From NCBI GenBank assembly GCA_023622545.1, contig JAMNZA010000055.1, positions 1 through 35,886 on the forward strand: a DNA stretch of 35,886 nt, read 5' to 3'. Below the pieces are notes generated by a model. The model did no database searches. It had not been told where the DNA came from and saw only the letters and a program-made list of their open reading frames with translations. Source of the DNA: Methanobacteriota archaeon. Its GTDB lineage: Archaea; Methanobacteriota_B; Thermococci; Methanofastidiosales; Methanofastidiosaceae. Shown here piece by piece: positions 1 to 8,977 of this stretch. The number at the start of each line of letters is the position of its first letter. Positions within the stretch are counted from its first letter, which is position 1. Both the position numbers and the translations under genes were made by a program.

Positions 1-682
<682 letters not shown>

Positions 683-915
683 CGATCGCAATTAATAAAA
701 TAAGGAATTGGTAAAATGTTCACCTAAATTTCACCAAGATATTGGACTTCCATCAAACACAGCCTTATATGCCTGTGTTCTCATAATGCTTCCATTGGAA
801 ATTGTCCTTCATCAATTGATACATATCTTCTCAGGACTTACGCCTTCAATGGAAGGCTGAGAGATAGTGTCTCTCATTATATACTCAAAGTTAATAAGAT
901 ATTAAAAATTATTGC
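683..915 (-). promoter_or_regulatory. 16S rRNA promoter/leader region with TATA box and several hairpins
   Basis: Minus strand GTATATAAT (876-884) resembles an archaeal TATA box. Inverted repeats: 858-864/870-876 (TGAGAGA/TCTCTCA), 842-847/852-857 (GCCTTC/GAAGGC), 789-797/847-855 (CTTCCATTG/CAATGGAAG), 756-762/773-779 (AACACAG/CTGTGTT). Confidence 0.55.
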
Positions 916-919
916 AAAA

Positions 920-1708
920 TCAGTGGCCTATGGCGCTGTGAAGTAGTAACTCATGGTGCCCTATGAATCCAGCAACGTCATCTGAAGAGTTTGCAACAGG
1001 ATAGGCAAATAAAGTTTTTTTAATCATCTGTTTTCTTAGTGAATCAAGGGGTAGGTTCGGATCAATCATCTCTGCTCCTTTTGACATTATTTCATCTACT
1101 TTGAAATCTTTAATAAATGTTTCAGGGTGGTGTTTCGCATTTATACTTTTACGATACTTATAAAGGCCATATAAGAGGTCTTTAACAGACAATATACCCA
1201 TATAACTATTATGTGATTTTACTGTAAAGTATCTAATCCCTTCTTCAAGATATATTTTTCGTGCGTGGATTACTCGTTCACCTTGATTTAAAGTACTAAA
1301 TTTCTTTGTCATTCCTTCGCCAACTGTACCTTTTGCCTCAATTATAGGAAACATTGTACTTCTTGTTATCATTCCCACCAGTTCTTCATTGTTTACTACT
1401 GGAAGTATTGATATAAAATCACTTTTAAAAAATTCGAGGGCTTTCTTTACATTGTCTTCTGGTGTTATTGTGTATGGATTTTTTGTTACAGCAGAGGATA
1501 CGTGAAATGCCGAAACATCTAGGTCCAAACTTCTATGATCCCCAATTTTTTCAATTAGATTGCTTGCAGTAAGAACCCCTAACAGTTTTCCTTCACCTAC
1601 TACTGGAAGTCTTAATACCCCCTTCTTTTCCATTATTTTTACGGCGTCAGATAACTTCTTGCTTTTATCTATTTTTATTGGGCGTTTCATTATTTCTTTT
1701 ACATCCAT
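920..1708 (-). CDS. Multi-CBS-domain protein
   Basis: 262 aa with repeated CBS signatures (VKEIMKRPIKIDKSKKLSDAVKIMEKKGVLRLPVVGEGKLLGVLTASNLIEKI...); GGAGGTGGT-like RBS upstream. Confidence 0.85.
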   Translation of the reverse strand: MDVKEIMKRPIKIDKSKKLSDAVKIMEKKGVLRLPVVGEGKLLGVLTASNLIEKIGDHRSLDLDVSAFHVSSAVTKNPYTITPEDNVKKALEFFKSDFISILPVVNNEELVGMITRSTMFPIIEAKGTVGEGMTKKFSTLNQGERVIHARKIYLEEGIRYFTVKSHNSYMGILSVKDLLYGLYKYRKSINAKHHPETFIKDFKVDEIMSKGAEMIDPNLPLDSLRKQMIKKTLFAYPVANSSDDVAGFIGHHELLLHSAIGH

Positions 1709-1825
1709 TTTACCACCACCTCATATTAATTAATAAAATAAGTACAAAATATAAAATAACAAAATAAGTTTTTAATGTCTATTCTGGCAAAGGAAATCGT
1801 TTTATCACCTATACCAAAATATGAC

Positions 1826-2362
1826 TTAATAACTCTCTTCTTCCATAATTTCTTTGCAGTCGTCACATACAAACTGTCCGTTGACGAGTTTTAATGCTGA
1901 AGTATAAGTACCACAGATCTCACAAATTCCTCCTTCAGGGGAGGGTGCATCAAGAACTCCTTCGTTAGGTTGATACCTCCATTCCTCAAAGGTAACAGAC
2001 AATATATCTTTAGGGGTAATTATGGCAATGGGCATTCCTTCGTCCACTACTACTAAATTTCTAATCTTCTCTTGAGTTATTAATTCTGATGCATCACTTA
2101 CCATCTTACCCGAGCTGATTGTTACTACAGGAGATGTCATTATTGACTCTAGTGTAACCTCTGTTGGCTTTTTCTTTTTTGATACAACCTCTTTTAGGAT
2201 ATCCCTTTCAGAGACTATACCAATAGGTTCTCCTTCATCAACTATTACCACTGCGTTTGCGTTGTCCTTGGTCATTACTTTAGCTGCCTTCGAAACAGTG
2301 TCTGTTCTTTTCATCAGGATAATATCGCGTTTTATTACCTTTGATAGGGGTACATCGAGCAT
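1826..2362 (-). CDS. CBS-domain pair protein with C-terminal zinc ribbon
   Basis: 178 aa; two CBS motifs (GIVSERDILKEVV..., PIAIITPKDILS) then CEICGTY...FVCDDCKE. Confidence 0.85.
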   Translation of the reverse strand: MLDVPLSKVIKRDIILMKRTDTVSKAAKVMTKDNANAVVIVDEGEPIGIVSERDILKEVVSKKKKPTEVTLESIMTSPVVTISSGKMVSDASELITQEKIRNLVVVDEGMPIAIITPKDILSVTFEEWRYQPNEGVLDAPSPEGGICEICGTYTSALKLVNGQFVCDDCKEIMEEESY

Positions 2363-2461
2363 TCAAAACACCTACATTAACAATATCTTTTAGTGATATA
2401 AATATTTAAGTCTTTGGAGTAAAGGTTAAAAGGAGAATTAGAAGAATACCTTTGTGAAAAA

Positions 2462-3520
2462 ATGAAGAACGTTAAGGTGTTTGGTTTAAACTTAGATCCT
2501 GATGAACGTCAAGAGTCTATATTTAATAAATATTCAAATATAGAATCCGGTTTTATTAATGATGATCCCTATGAAGTTGTATCTAAGAAGTTGAATGATA
2601 CTTCCGAAACAAAATATACAAATATTGGAAAGATACAGGTTGAGCCTTGGCTAATACCAAATCCTAAGGAAGAGGATATGTTCATGGTTGGCGTCGATAA
2701 TCTAGTTGCTTTTATCGATGCTGATGGGTGTAGGGAATATTCCTGTAAAGTTAAGGAGTTTGTAAAAGATAAAGTGCTACCTGATGTTCCTTTGATGATT
2801 GGTGTTGACCACTCTGGAACAGGTGGGTGTATAGAGGCATTAGCAGAAAAATATGGAAAAGGAAATCTATCTGTTGTCATGCTAGACAGCCATTTTGACG
2901 GTATAATTCCAACACAAAGATTAAAACTTATCCAACATGATATAGATTATAATCCAAATACTAAGTTTTCAAAGGATGACCCTTACTTATACAATAGAAT
3001 AGACAGTTACAATGCTGATTCTTTTCTTTATTTTCTTCTATCAGAAAAGAAGATATTGGCAAAAAATCTATTTGTCCTTGGTGTTTCTGACTATCCCCCA
3101 AACTCGGCAAAAGATGCTAGGGATCCTCGAATAAAAGAATACTTTGAATTTTACAAAAAGTTTGAGGATGATGGGGTAACCATTCTGCCAAAAAATAGAT
3201 TAAAAGCAAACTTTGAAATGTCCCTTAAAAAAGTCTTTGAAAAAATAAAGACACCTTATGTTTATATCTCAGTCGATATTGATATCGGATCGAGACAAGC
3301 CTTGAATGGTGCAAGATTTTTAGATTATCTCGGTCTTGAGGAGTCTGAAATATATAGAATCTTAGATGGTATAGTCAAGTATTCTAAAGAAAAGAGAATT
3401 GAAATTGTCGGCGCAGATGTGATGGAGATTGACCAGTCAAAGGCAGGCCAAAAGTTCGGTAAGAACTACGATAAGACTTACGATATAACATTAGAAGTCA
3501 TTAAAAGAATCTTTAGATGA
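2462..3520 (+). CDS. Arginase/agmatinase (ureohydrolase) fold family protein, divergent
   Basis: 352 aa; degenerate versions of ureohydrolase motifs: GVDHSGTGG (GGDHS), LDSHFDG (DAHxD), SVDIDIGS (SxDxDxxDP). Confidence 0.7.
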   Translation: MKNVKVFGLNLDPDERQESIFNKYSNIESGFINDDPYEVVSKKLNDTSETKYTNIGKIQVEPWLIPNPKEEDMFMVGVDNLVAFIDADGCREYSCKVKEFVKDKVLPDVPLMIGVDHSGTGGCIEALAEKYGKGNLSVVMLDSHFDGIIPTQRLKLIQHDIDYNPNTKFSKDDPYLYNRIDSYNADSFLYFLLSEKKILAKNLFVLGVSDYPPNSAKDARDPRIKEYFEFYKKFEDDGVTILPKNRLKANFEMSLKKVFEKIKTPYVYISVDIDIGSRQALNGARFLDYLGLEESEIYRILDGIVKYSKEKRIEIVGADVMEIDQSKAGQKFGKNYDKTYDITLEVIKRIFR

Positions 3521-3523
3521 TTA

Positions 3524-3545
3524 ATTTTTAAATTAAATTAAAAAT
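3524..3545. terminator. AT-only inverted repeat between convergent genes, possible bidirectional terminator
   Basis: ATTTTTAA-ATTAAA-TTAAAAAT (8-bp arms) between the stop codons of the arginase-like gene and alba. Confidence 0.35.
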
Positions 3546-3564
3546 AATAAAAATATTTTATCTT

Positions 3565-3840
3565 TTATTTTGCAAGAGTTATTTCAATTGCAGAAACATT
3601 TGCACTTGAATTATCGTCTCTTGTTATAGTTTCAGTTGATGTGGTTATTTTGTGCACTTTGACATCCTGGACAAATTTGTTTCTGACAATTTCTGCAACA
3701 TCGACGGCTCTTGAAATGGCCCTTCCTCTTGCTTTAACTACTACGTTCTCTGTATCCTTTTTGTTTAGCTGTGTTACTACAGCTAGAACATAGTTCATTA
3801 CTGGTTTACTTCCGACAAACACTACATTTTCATCTGACAT
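3565..3840 (-). CDS. albA: Alba family DNA/RNA-binding protein
   Basis: 91 aa: [20 protein letters not shown]...[24 protein letters not shown] is typical of Alba. Confidence 0.93.
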   Translation of the reverse strand: MSDENVVFVGSKPVMNYVLAVVTQLNKKDTENVVVKARGRAISRAVDVAEIVRNKFVQDVKVHKITTSTETITRDDNSSANVSAIEITLAK

Positions 3841-3841
3841 T

Positions 3842-4024
3842 TTAATCCTCCTCTACTGTTATTGCGTTTACTGGACATTCTGTCGTACAAAGGAGACATG
3901 CGATACAGTCTTTTTCATTTATTGGTTCTGCTCGGTCTCCTTGAATCTCAAATACAACTACTGGACATGTTGATACGCAAACCTCGCATCCTGTACAGTC
4001 TTCGTTTACTGTTACTTTTGGCAT
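3842..4024 (-). CDS. 2x[4Fe-4S] ferredoxin
   Basis: 60 aa; [12 protein letters not shown] and [12 protein letters not shown] motifs. Confidence 0.93.
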   Translation of the reverse strand: MPKVTVNEDCTGCEVCVSTCPVVVFEIQGDRAEPINEKDCIACLLCTTECPVNAITVEED

Positions 4025-4195
4025 ATTATAACCTCAGAACTTTTTTTTGGGTACTATATATAAAATTTACCGTTATGATTTTACTGATATATTATATGCC
4101 TTAGTATAAACACCTGAGATATTCGTAACTCACAAGCCCGTAGTTATGGCTATTATTTTGTAGCCTAAAAGATTTGAATGTATCAGTTTATATAA

Positions 4196-6142
4196 TTAAT
4201 CCAAAAGAGTTGAAAGTTCCTTAATTCTATCCCTCAAATATGCTGCTTTTTCAAAATCTAGATTATTTGAAGCTTTAATCATTTCATCGTGAAGATAAGC
4301 TAGATAATCATCTGGATTTTCACTTTTAGATAGGGGGTATTCTTCCTCAATTTTTTCAGGTATTTCGACTTTTTTCTTAATTGATTGTGGAGTGATATTA
4401 TGTCTAGTATTGTATTCAGTCTGTATCTTTCTTCTCCTCTCAGTTTCTTCAATTGCCCTTTTCATTGAAGATGTGATTGAATCGGCATACATTATAACAG
4501 TGCCCGATACATTTCTTGCAACTCTTCCCATAATTTGAATCAAAGAAGTTGTGGACCTTAAGTACCCCTCCTTATCCGCGTCAAGTATTGCAATCAATGA
4601 AACTTCTGGTAGATCAAGGCCTTCCCTTAATAGATTAATTCCGACAAGACAATCATAAGTTCCTGCTCTTAATTCACGTAATAATTCAATTCTCTCTAAA
4701 GTATCAACTTCAGAGTGCAGATATCGTGCATTTATCCCTAATTCAAGCAAATAGTCAGTAAGATCTTCTGCCATTCTTTTTGTTAATGTAAGCACTAGTG
4801 TTCTTTCACTGTTTTCTATTCTCTTTTTTATCTCAGAAATCAAATTATCTATTTGGCCTTCTCTTTTTTTAATAAGGATTATTGGATCTATCAATCCTGT
4901 GGGCCTTACTATTTGCTCTACTACTTTATCTGATATACTAAGTTCAAAATCTGCAGGTGTTGCTGAGACAAATATCGCTTGATTCAAAAGATTTTCAAAT
5001 TCATTAAATTTTAAGGGCCTATTATCGAGTGCAGAAGGTAGTCTAAAACCATAGCTAACAAGCGTTTCTTTTCTTGATCTATCTCCTTCATACATACCTC
5101 TGATTTGTGGAATAGTAATATGTGATTCATCTATTACTAAAAGAAAATCCTTAGGGAAATAGCTAATGAGTGTATCAGGTTTTTCCCCTTTTTTTCTTCC
5201 AGAAAAATACCTTGAATAATTCTCTATACCTTTGCAGTAACCCATTTCTTGCATCATTTCTATATCATATTTAGTTCTAGTTTCAATTCTATGGGCTTCT
5301 ATAAATTTCCCTCGAGAGTTTAAATCAGCCAATACTACTTCAAGTTCATTTTGAATTTCTGTTATTACCCTTCCAAGAGTTTCTTCAGGGATTAAATAAT
5401 GGCTTGCAGGATATATATAAATATTATCAATTTGGCCCAGATCTGAAAAGTTAATAGGATGGATCTTACGGATTTTAGTTATTTCATCTCCAAAGAATTC
5501 AACTCTTATTATATAATCTGTGAATAGAGGAAAAAACTCTACTACATCGCCTCTTGCTCTGAATGTTCCACTTTTGAAATCAGAGTCATCTCTCTCATAC
5601 TGCATTGATACAAGTTTTTTTAAGAAATCATCACGATCAATATGCTCATTTTTTCTTATGAATGCTCCCATCTCTCTATAAGTTTCAGGAGCCCCTAGAC
5701 CATAAATACAAGAAACACTTGCGACAATTATACAGTCATTTCTTGAAAGGAGTGAAGCTGTTGCTGAGTGCCTCATTCTTGTTAGTTGATCATTTATAGA
5801 CACGTCCTTCTCAATATATGTATCGGTGCTAGGAAGATAAGCCTCGGGTTGATAATAATCATAATAACTGACAAAATACTCAACTGCGTTATTTGGGAAA
5901 AATGCTTTGAATTCAGAATAAAGTTGAGCTGCTAGTGTTTTATTTGGAGAAATTATAAGAGTGGGTTTGTTATATTTTTCTATTAGATTAGCTATTGTAA
6001 ATGTTTTTCCTGAGCCTGTGACCCCTAGAAGAGTTTGATACCTATGCCCTTTTCTTAATCCATCATTTAATTGATTTATTGCTTGGGGCTGATCACCATT
6101 TGGTTCAAATTCAGAAAAAAGTTTGAATTTATCCACGAGCAA
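4196..6142 (-). CDS. uvrB: UvrABC system protein B
   Basis: 648 aa; FEPNGDQPQAI, GVTGSGKTFTIAN, VSYYDYYQPEAYLP, VGINLLREGLDLPEVSLIAILDADKEGYLRS, C-terminal UVR motif (MIKASNNLDFEKAAYLRDRIKEL). Confidence 0.97.
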   Translation of the reverse strand: MLVDKFKLFSEFEPNGDQPQAINQLNDGLRKGHRYQTLLGVTGSGKTFTIANLIEKYNKPTLIISPNKTLAAQLYSEFKAFFPNNAVEYFVSYYDYYQPEAYLPSTDTYIEKDVSINDQLTRMRHSATASLLSRNDCIIVASVSCIYGLGAPETYREMGAFIRKNEHIDRDDFLKKLVSMQYERDDSDFKSGTFRARGDVVEFFPLFTDYIIRVEFFGDEITKIRKIHPINFSDLGQIDNIYIYPASHYLIPEETLGRVITEIQNELEVVLADLNSRGKFIEAHRIETRTKYDIEMMQEMGYCKGIENYSRYFSGRKKGEKPDTLISYFPKDFLLVIDESHITIPQIRGMYEGDRSRKETLVSYGFRLPSALDNRPLKFNEFENLLNQAIFVSATPADFELSISDKVVEQIVRPTGLIDPIILIKKREGQIDNLISEIKKRIENSERTLVLTLTKRMAEDLTDYLLELGINARYLHSEVDTLERIELLRELRAGTYDCLVGINLLREGLDLPEVSLIAILDADKEGYLRSTTSLIQIMGRVARNVSGTVIMYADSITSSMKRAIEETERRRKIQTEYNTRHNITPQSIKKKVEIPEKIEEEYPLSKSENPDDYLAYLHDEMIKASNNLDFEKAAYLRDRIKELSTLLD

Positions 6143-6240
6143 ACTGAAGCAATTTATCTTAAATAGTTTTTTAGTGTGATTTTATATTTATAACATTTAA
6201 TTGTGAAAATCAATTTAAATAAATAAATCAAATATAGCAT

Positions 6241-6561
6241 ATGCCTAGTATTGTTCTAACAACCGTTCCTAATGAAGAAGTGGCCAAGAATCTCTCAAAA
6301 ATACTATTAGAAAATAGAGTTGCGGCTTGTGTGAATATAATACCTAATGTAAAAAGTCTATATTGGTGGAATCGATCGATTGAATTCTCAAATGAATTAC
6401 TTTTATTGATTAAAACAACTGAAGAGAAATATAATGAATTAGAGGCCCTTATCAAAAAGAATCATCCTTACGAGATTCCAGAGATAATATCTCTTGATAT
6501 CCAAAAAGGATTAAAGGAATATCTAAATTGGATAGAAGATGAAACTAGATCTCTTCCTTAA
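6241..6561 (+). CDS. cutA: Divalent cation tolerance protein CutA
   Basis: 106 aa; VLTTVPNEEVAKNLSKILLENRVAACVNIIPNVKSLYWW...E.LLLIKTT...HPYEIPEII. Confidence 0.95.
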   Translation: MPSIVLTTVPNEEVAKNLSKILLENRVAACVNIIPNVKSLYWWNRSIEFSNELLLLIKTTEEKYNELEALIKKNHPYEIPEIISLDIQKGLKEYLNWIEDETRSLP

Positions 6562-7075
6562 CTTCAAAAATTTTAGTACAATCAATGTCATTATATTTAT
6601 GACATGAAAATATATTGTCCCCGTAATAAATTGTTTCAAAATCGGATAAATCGGGTGTTCCGTAGAATTTGTCATAGACAAGTGAAAGATCTTGTTCGTC
6701 GAGTTTAATCTCATTATCATCTTTTGTTTTTATATAAAAATAATTATTTTCCTCATCGAAATCTATTCTTTTTATCTCTTCATAGTTAACTGAAGCAATA
6801 TGTGGTATTGTCCTTACGAGTTTTTCATAGAAGGCTCCACCATTTTTAATGTCCAACAGAATCATCTTGCAAATCTTGACCTTATCATAATAGTTATTTT
6901 CATTGTCTTCAGGGATAAAGAATGGTTGTTTCCTTTCTTTTTCTAACTCCTTCAATGCCGATAATTCTTCAACATGGAGATTATTCTTATAGATGCCAAA
7001 GACTATGCCTTTTTCTCTAAGATCGTCTAATCTTTTTAGAAATGAATCAAGGTCCCATATTAATTCTACTTCCAT
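6545..7075 (-). CDS. Hypothetical protein
   Basis: 176-aa ORF convergent with cutA (17-bp 3' overlap); no family recognised. Confidence 0.6.
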   Translation of the reverse strand: MEVELIWDLDSFLKRLDDLREKGIVFGIYKNNLHVEELSALKELEKERKQPFFIPEDNENNYYDKVKICKMILLDIKNGGAFYEKLVRTIPHIASVNYEEIKRIDFDEENNYFYIKTKDDNEIKLDEQDLSLVYDKFYGTPDLSDFETIYYGDNIFSCHKYNDIDCTKIFEVKEEI

Positions 7076-7126
7076 GCGAGTCGAAGTAAGTATAAGTTAT
7101 TTAAATGCCTTTTCAAATTTATCTTC

Positions 7127-7879
7127 ATGGAACTTTACACGCTTGTTAATTTTATGGATGATTACCTGAAAATTAATGAAATAGAAGATATATCTGCTAA
7201 TGGGTTACAAATTGAGGGTAGAAAAGATGTAAAAAAGATATGTCTTGGAGTCGATGGATCTCTGGATATATTCAAAGGAGCATCAGAAAGAAAAGCGGAC
7301 ATGTTAATAGTCCACCATGGGCTTATATGGGGGGGATTAAAAAGTATAAAAGGACTTGTGAAAGAAAGGATTTTTTATCTATTTGAGCATGGAATTTCCT
7401 TATATGCTTCACATCTACCCCTAGATATGCATCCTGAAGTAGGAAATAACATCGAGTTGATAAAAATATTAGATATGTCACATCCTGAGCCTTTTGGTGC
7501 ATATCATGGCTTAAAGATAGGTTTCAAAGGACAATATGAGACTCCAAAGACGATTAAAGATATATCTAAAATCCTAGAAAGATCACTTCCTGCAAAAGTT
7601 GAATCATTCCAATTTGGAACTGACAAGATTAGATCGATAGGCATAGTTAGCGGAGGAGGAGGATCTACCTTTGAAGATTGTATCAAAGAAGACTTAGATC
7701 TTTTTATTACAGGAGAACCTTCTCATGCAATATATCACGTTGCAAAGGAATCAGGAATCAATTTAATATTTGCAGGACATTATGCTACTGAAAAATTGGG
7801 TGTCATGGCACTAGGCAAAAAAGTTGAAGAAAAATTTGGTATAAAAACTGAATTTATAGATATCCCAACAGGGCTTTAA
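7127..7879 (+). CDS. NIF3 / GTP cyclohydrolase I type 2-like dinuclear metal-centre protein
   Basis: 250 aa; SANGLQIEG, MLIVHHGLIWGG, YASHLPLDMHPEVGNN, DLFITGEPSH, IFAGHYATEKLGV. Confidence 0.93.
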   Translation: MELYTLVNFMDDYLKINEIEDISANGLQIEGRKDVKKICLGVDGSLDIFKGASERKADMLIVHHGLIWGGLKSIKGLVKERIFYLFEHGISLYASHLPLDMHPEVGNNIELIKILDMSHPEPFGAYHGLKIGFKGQYETPKTIKDISKILERSLPAKVESFQFGTDKIRSIGIVSGGGGSTFEDCIKEDLDLFITGEPSHAIYHVAKESGINLIFAGHYATEKLGVMALGKKVEEKFGIKTEFIDIPTGL

Positions 7880-8892
7880 CATACTATTTCTGAAAGCATA
7901 TTTTCTTTTATTGCATTCTTTATTTCTAGAGCTATTCTTCTCCCAGTAGACATCGGTTCGCCATATTTAATATATGTATAAGGAGAGTAAGGTGCAAAAA
8001 GATTTGTTCCAGCAACTATTCTAGCAGATATCTCGAATATATATATGTCGGCCTCAGGAGTGATTACACCTTCAAGACAGAACGGTCCGAACAAACCTCT
8101 CTTGGAAATTAGTTCTTTAGACTTTTCTACGACTCTTTCACCCATATCAAATATTTCAGGGAGTAATGATTCTCTGACAGTTATTGGAATATTACCAACT
8201 ACTACGTAACTTGGATCTATTTTCTTTAAAGCAAATTGATCTCTAGCAGAAATTCTTCCAATAGAATCTACATTACTTTCATATCTTTTATCAAAACTCA
8301 TTATTTCAAGTTCATTAGTGAGTAGACTGTAGAAATAATGAAAGTATGCGGGAACTCCAATTATATACTCTTGAATAACATATTTTTCATTGGTGTGATG
8401 TGTCATTTTTTCATAAAAGTCTTTTGTGTCCTTTGCAAGAAAGTATCCCATTCCTCCTTTTGCACCATAAAATTTAACTATTACAGGTCTGTCTATTTCT
8501 TCAGGAGTTTCAAATATTCTTGGGATTTTAATGTTTGCTTCAGTTAACCATTGTCTCTCAAGATCTCTTGCAGATTCCCATTCTAGGACATCTTTGTTTC
8601 CAAAATACATAACTTTCATGTCTTTGAAATCATCAATTTTCATATAAGCAATGAAAGATCCATGAGGTATAAGTATAGTATTTCTTTTTACAAGTTCATC
8701 CTGTAAAGAGAAAAGTTCAGAAAATTGATTAACAGAAATAATTTCATCTGCAACTCCAAAACTCTTGTATACTTTTTCAGAACCTTTCTTGGCTATACAA
8801 AGAGTCTTGAATCCTTCATCTTTTGCACCCTTCAATATCTGAAGGGCAGAATGACTTCCAAGAGTCGCAATCGTATAATTTGATACGTCCAT
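7876..8892 (-). CDS. purP: Formate--phosphoribosylaminoimidazolecarboxamide ligase (PurP), canonical-looking copy
   Basis: 338 aa; LGSHSALQILKGAKDEGFKTLCIAKKG, ILIPHGSFIAYM, GNKDVLEWESARDLERQWL, EISARIVAGTNLFAPYSPYTYIKYGEPMSTGRRIALEIK. Confidence 0.93.
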   Translation of the reverse strand: MDVSNYTIATLGSHSALQILKGAKDEGFKTLCIAKKGSEKVYKSFGVADEIISVNQFSELFSLQDELVKRNTILIPHGSFIAYMKIDDFKDMKVMYFGNKDVLEWESARDLERQWLTEANIKIPRIFETPEEIDRPVIVKFYGAKGGMGYFLAKDTKDFYEKMTHHTNEKYVIQEYIIGVPAYFHYFYSLLTNELEIMSFDKRYESNVDSIGRISARDQFALKKIDPSYVVVGNIPITVRESLLPEIFDMGERVVEKSKELISKRGLFGPFCLEGVITPEADIYIFEISARIVAGTNLFAPYSPYTYIKYGEPMSTGRRIALEIKNAIKENMLSEIVC

Positions 8893-8977
8893 TGAGTATT
8901 AACATAAATTATTATACTTAAAACTTTCTATGGGTAAAAGAGAAAATTATATAAATTAGCATTCCTAACGTGCCAAA

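Noticed and set aside
780-880. Possible C/D-box RNA in the 16S leader (TTGATGA and CTGA present on the minus strand)
   Set aside because: Box order and spacing do not form a proper C/D pair and guide segments cannot be defined.
3862-4104. 80-aa ORF on + strand over the ferredoxin gene
   Set aside because: Antisense to a clear 2x[4Fe-4S] ferredoxin; Leu-rich artefact.
4105-4195. Possible small RNA 3' of uvrB (GGCTA...TAGCC, TAACT...AGTTA)
   Set aside because: Only 5-bp stems that compete with each other; no promoter or conserved motif. At most a weak uvrB terminator.
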